Source: PALSA-612 sp046729255 (GTDB lineage Bacteria > Actinomycetota > Thermoleophilia > Gaiellales > Gaiellaceae). Taken from it: 11,776 nt of DNA. Below, piece by piece: positions 11,462 through 11,776 of the stretch. How positions within the stretch are numbered: position 1 is the stretch's first letter; every line of letters begins with the position of its first letter. The notes below the pieces were generated by a model. The model saw nothing but the letters and a program-made list of their open reading frames with translations, was not told where the DNA came from and searched no databases. Location: the NCBI GenBank assembly GCA_046729255.1, contig JBKPGF010000098.1:1-11776 (forward strand). Direction: 5' to 3'. Both the position numbers and the translations under genes were made by a program.

Positions 11462-11776
11462 GCTGGGCGGCGCACGATCTCGAGCCGTACGTCATCCAGA
11501 AGCACATGGGCAAGCGGGTGGCATTCGTGCCGCTGCTCATTGGGTCGTACTCCCCCGACGTGCTGTCGAAGTGGTTCGTCTACGGCGTCGGGCTGGCGGA
11601 CGTCGAGCTGAAGGCCGCCAACCCCGCGCAGTTCCACCGTGGCTGGCCGGGCGTCGGCTTCACTCACTCTCTGACGTTCGGCGTCCTCGTCGGGCTCCTG
11701 CTCTATTGGGTCTTCGGTAACAAGGTCGTCGCCTACAGCTTCGTCATCGGCCAGTGGGCCCACGCCCTCACCGACA
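11458..11776 (+). CDS. Membrane-bound metal-dependent hydrolase, YdjM-like (partial, C-terminus cut off)
   Basis: The first 106 residues are visible and open to the window end. They include MSWAAHDLEPYVIQKH, FVPLLIGSYSPDVLSKW, GWPGVGFTHSLTFGVLVGLL and SFVIGQWAHALTD. The conserved His and Asp residues (AAHDLE, GSYSPD, FTHS, WAHALTD) and hydrophobic segments match the YdjM/DUF457 family of integral-membrane putative metal-dependent hydrolases, whose substrate is uncertain; one E. coli member is LexA-regulated. The start codon overlaps the stop of the 63-aa membrane protein by 4 bp. The rest of the protein lies outside the window. Confidence 0.85.
   Translation, partial: MSWAAHDLEPYVIQKHMGKRVAFVPLLIGSYSPDVLSKWFVYGVGLADVELKAANPAQFHRGWPGVGFTHSLTFGVLVGLLLYWVFGNKVVAYSFVIGQWAHALTD

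Noticed and set aside
1..11776. CRISPR array, transposase, integrase, toxin-antitoxin or defence operon
   Set aside because: No spaced short repeats, no recombinase or transposase motifs and no nuclease/ATPase defence domains were seen on either strand.

Overview
The window is high-GC, gene-dense DNA that most resembles a soil actinobacterium. Three things suggest the class Thermoleophilia (Gaiellales/Solirubrobacterales-like): the gene content (Excalibur and M23/M15-type secreted proteins, many lipoproteins, small cupins), frequent GTG/TTG starts, and tRNA-Gly-derived repeats. This placement is an inference from composition and family content only. At least two genes carry frame lesions, so either there are decaying genes here or the raw assembly contains indel errors; both are considered below.

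Layout. (1) 1-2399: two tandem, paralogous short-chain dehydrogenases on the minus strand (the distal one runs off the window). They diverge from a stand-alone MetE C-terminal-like (cobalamin-independent methionine synthase family) methyltransferase. The 28-bp gap holds a nearly symmetric -10 element that could fire both ways. (2) 2400-2745: a 26-codon membrane-peptide gene with a clear ribosome-binding site and a strong terminator. (3) 2746-4372: a broken intracellular-type cupin gene and an intact secreted cupin gene, each followed by a copy of a ~165-bp repeat. Each repeat contains the 3' half of a tRNA-Gly(GCC) gene, and they look like scars of an integrative element. (4) 4494-5908 (minus): a probable operon of a lipoprotein-type cytochrome c, a small lipoprotein, and a short TolB/PD40-type beta-propeller protein. 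(5) 5959-6423 (minus): a signal-peptide Excalibur calcium-binding protein followed closely by a 58-aa DUF4236-like protein. (6) 6464-7435: small genes of accessory/phage-like character: a TTG-initiated HTH protein with a cysteine cluster, an unrecognised 98-aa protein, and a perfect 7-5-7 operator-like palindrome. (7) 7514-10375: a cell-wall hydrolase cluster: M15/VanY-like (minus), then divergently an M23 peptidase split by a frameshift, then a two-PG-binding-domain M23 peptidase. (8) 10401-11776: a proline/threonine-rich lipoprotein (minus), a 63-aa membrane protein, and the start of a YdjM-like membrane metal-dependent hydrolase whose ATG overlaps the previous stop.

How they fit together: most products from 4494 onward are predicted to be exported, membrane-anchored or wall-modifying, so the right two thirds is best read as cell-envelope functions. 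The left part is small-molecule metabolism. I see no CRISPR array, rRNA, complete tRNA, transposase or recognisable defence system. The least explained structures are the duplicated tRNA-Gly half-gene repeats around the secreted cupin, the symmetric divergent promoter, and the operator palindrome in the small-gene region.
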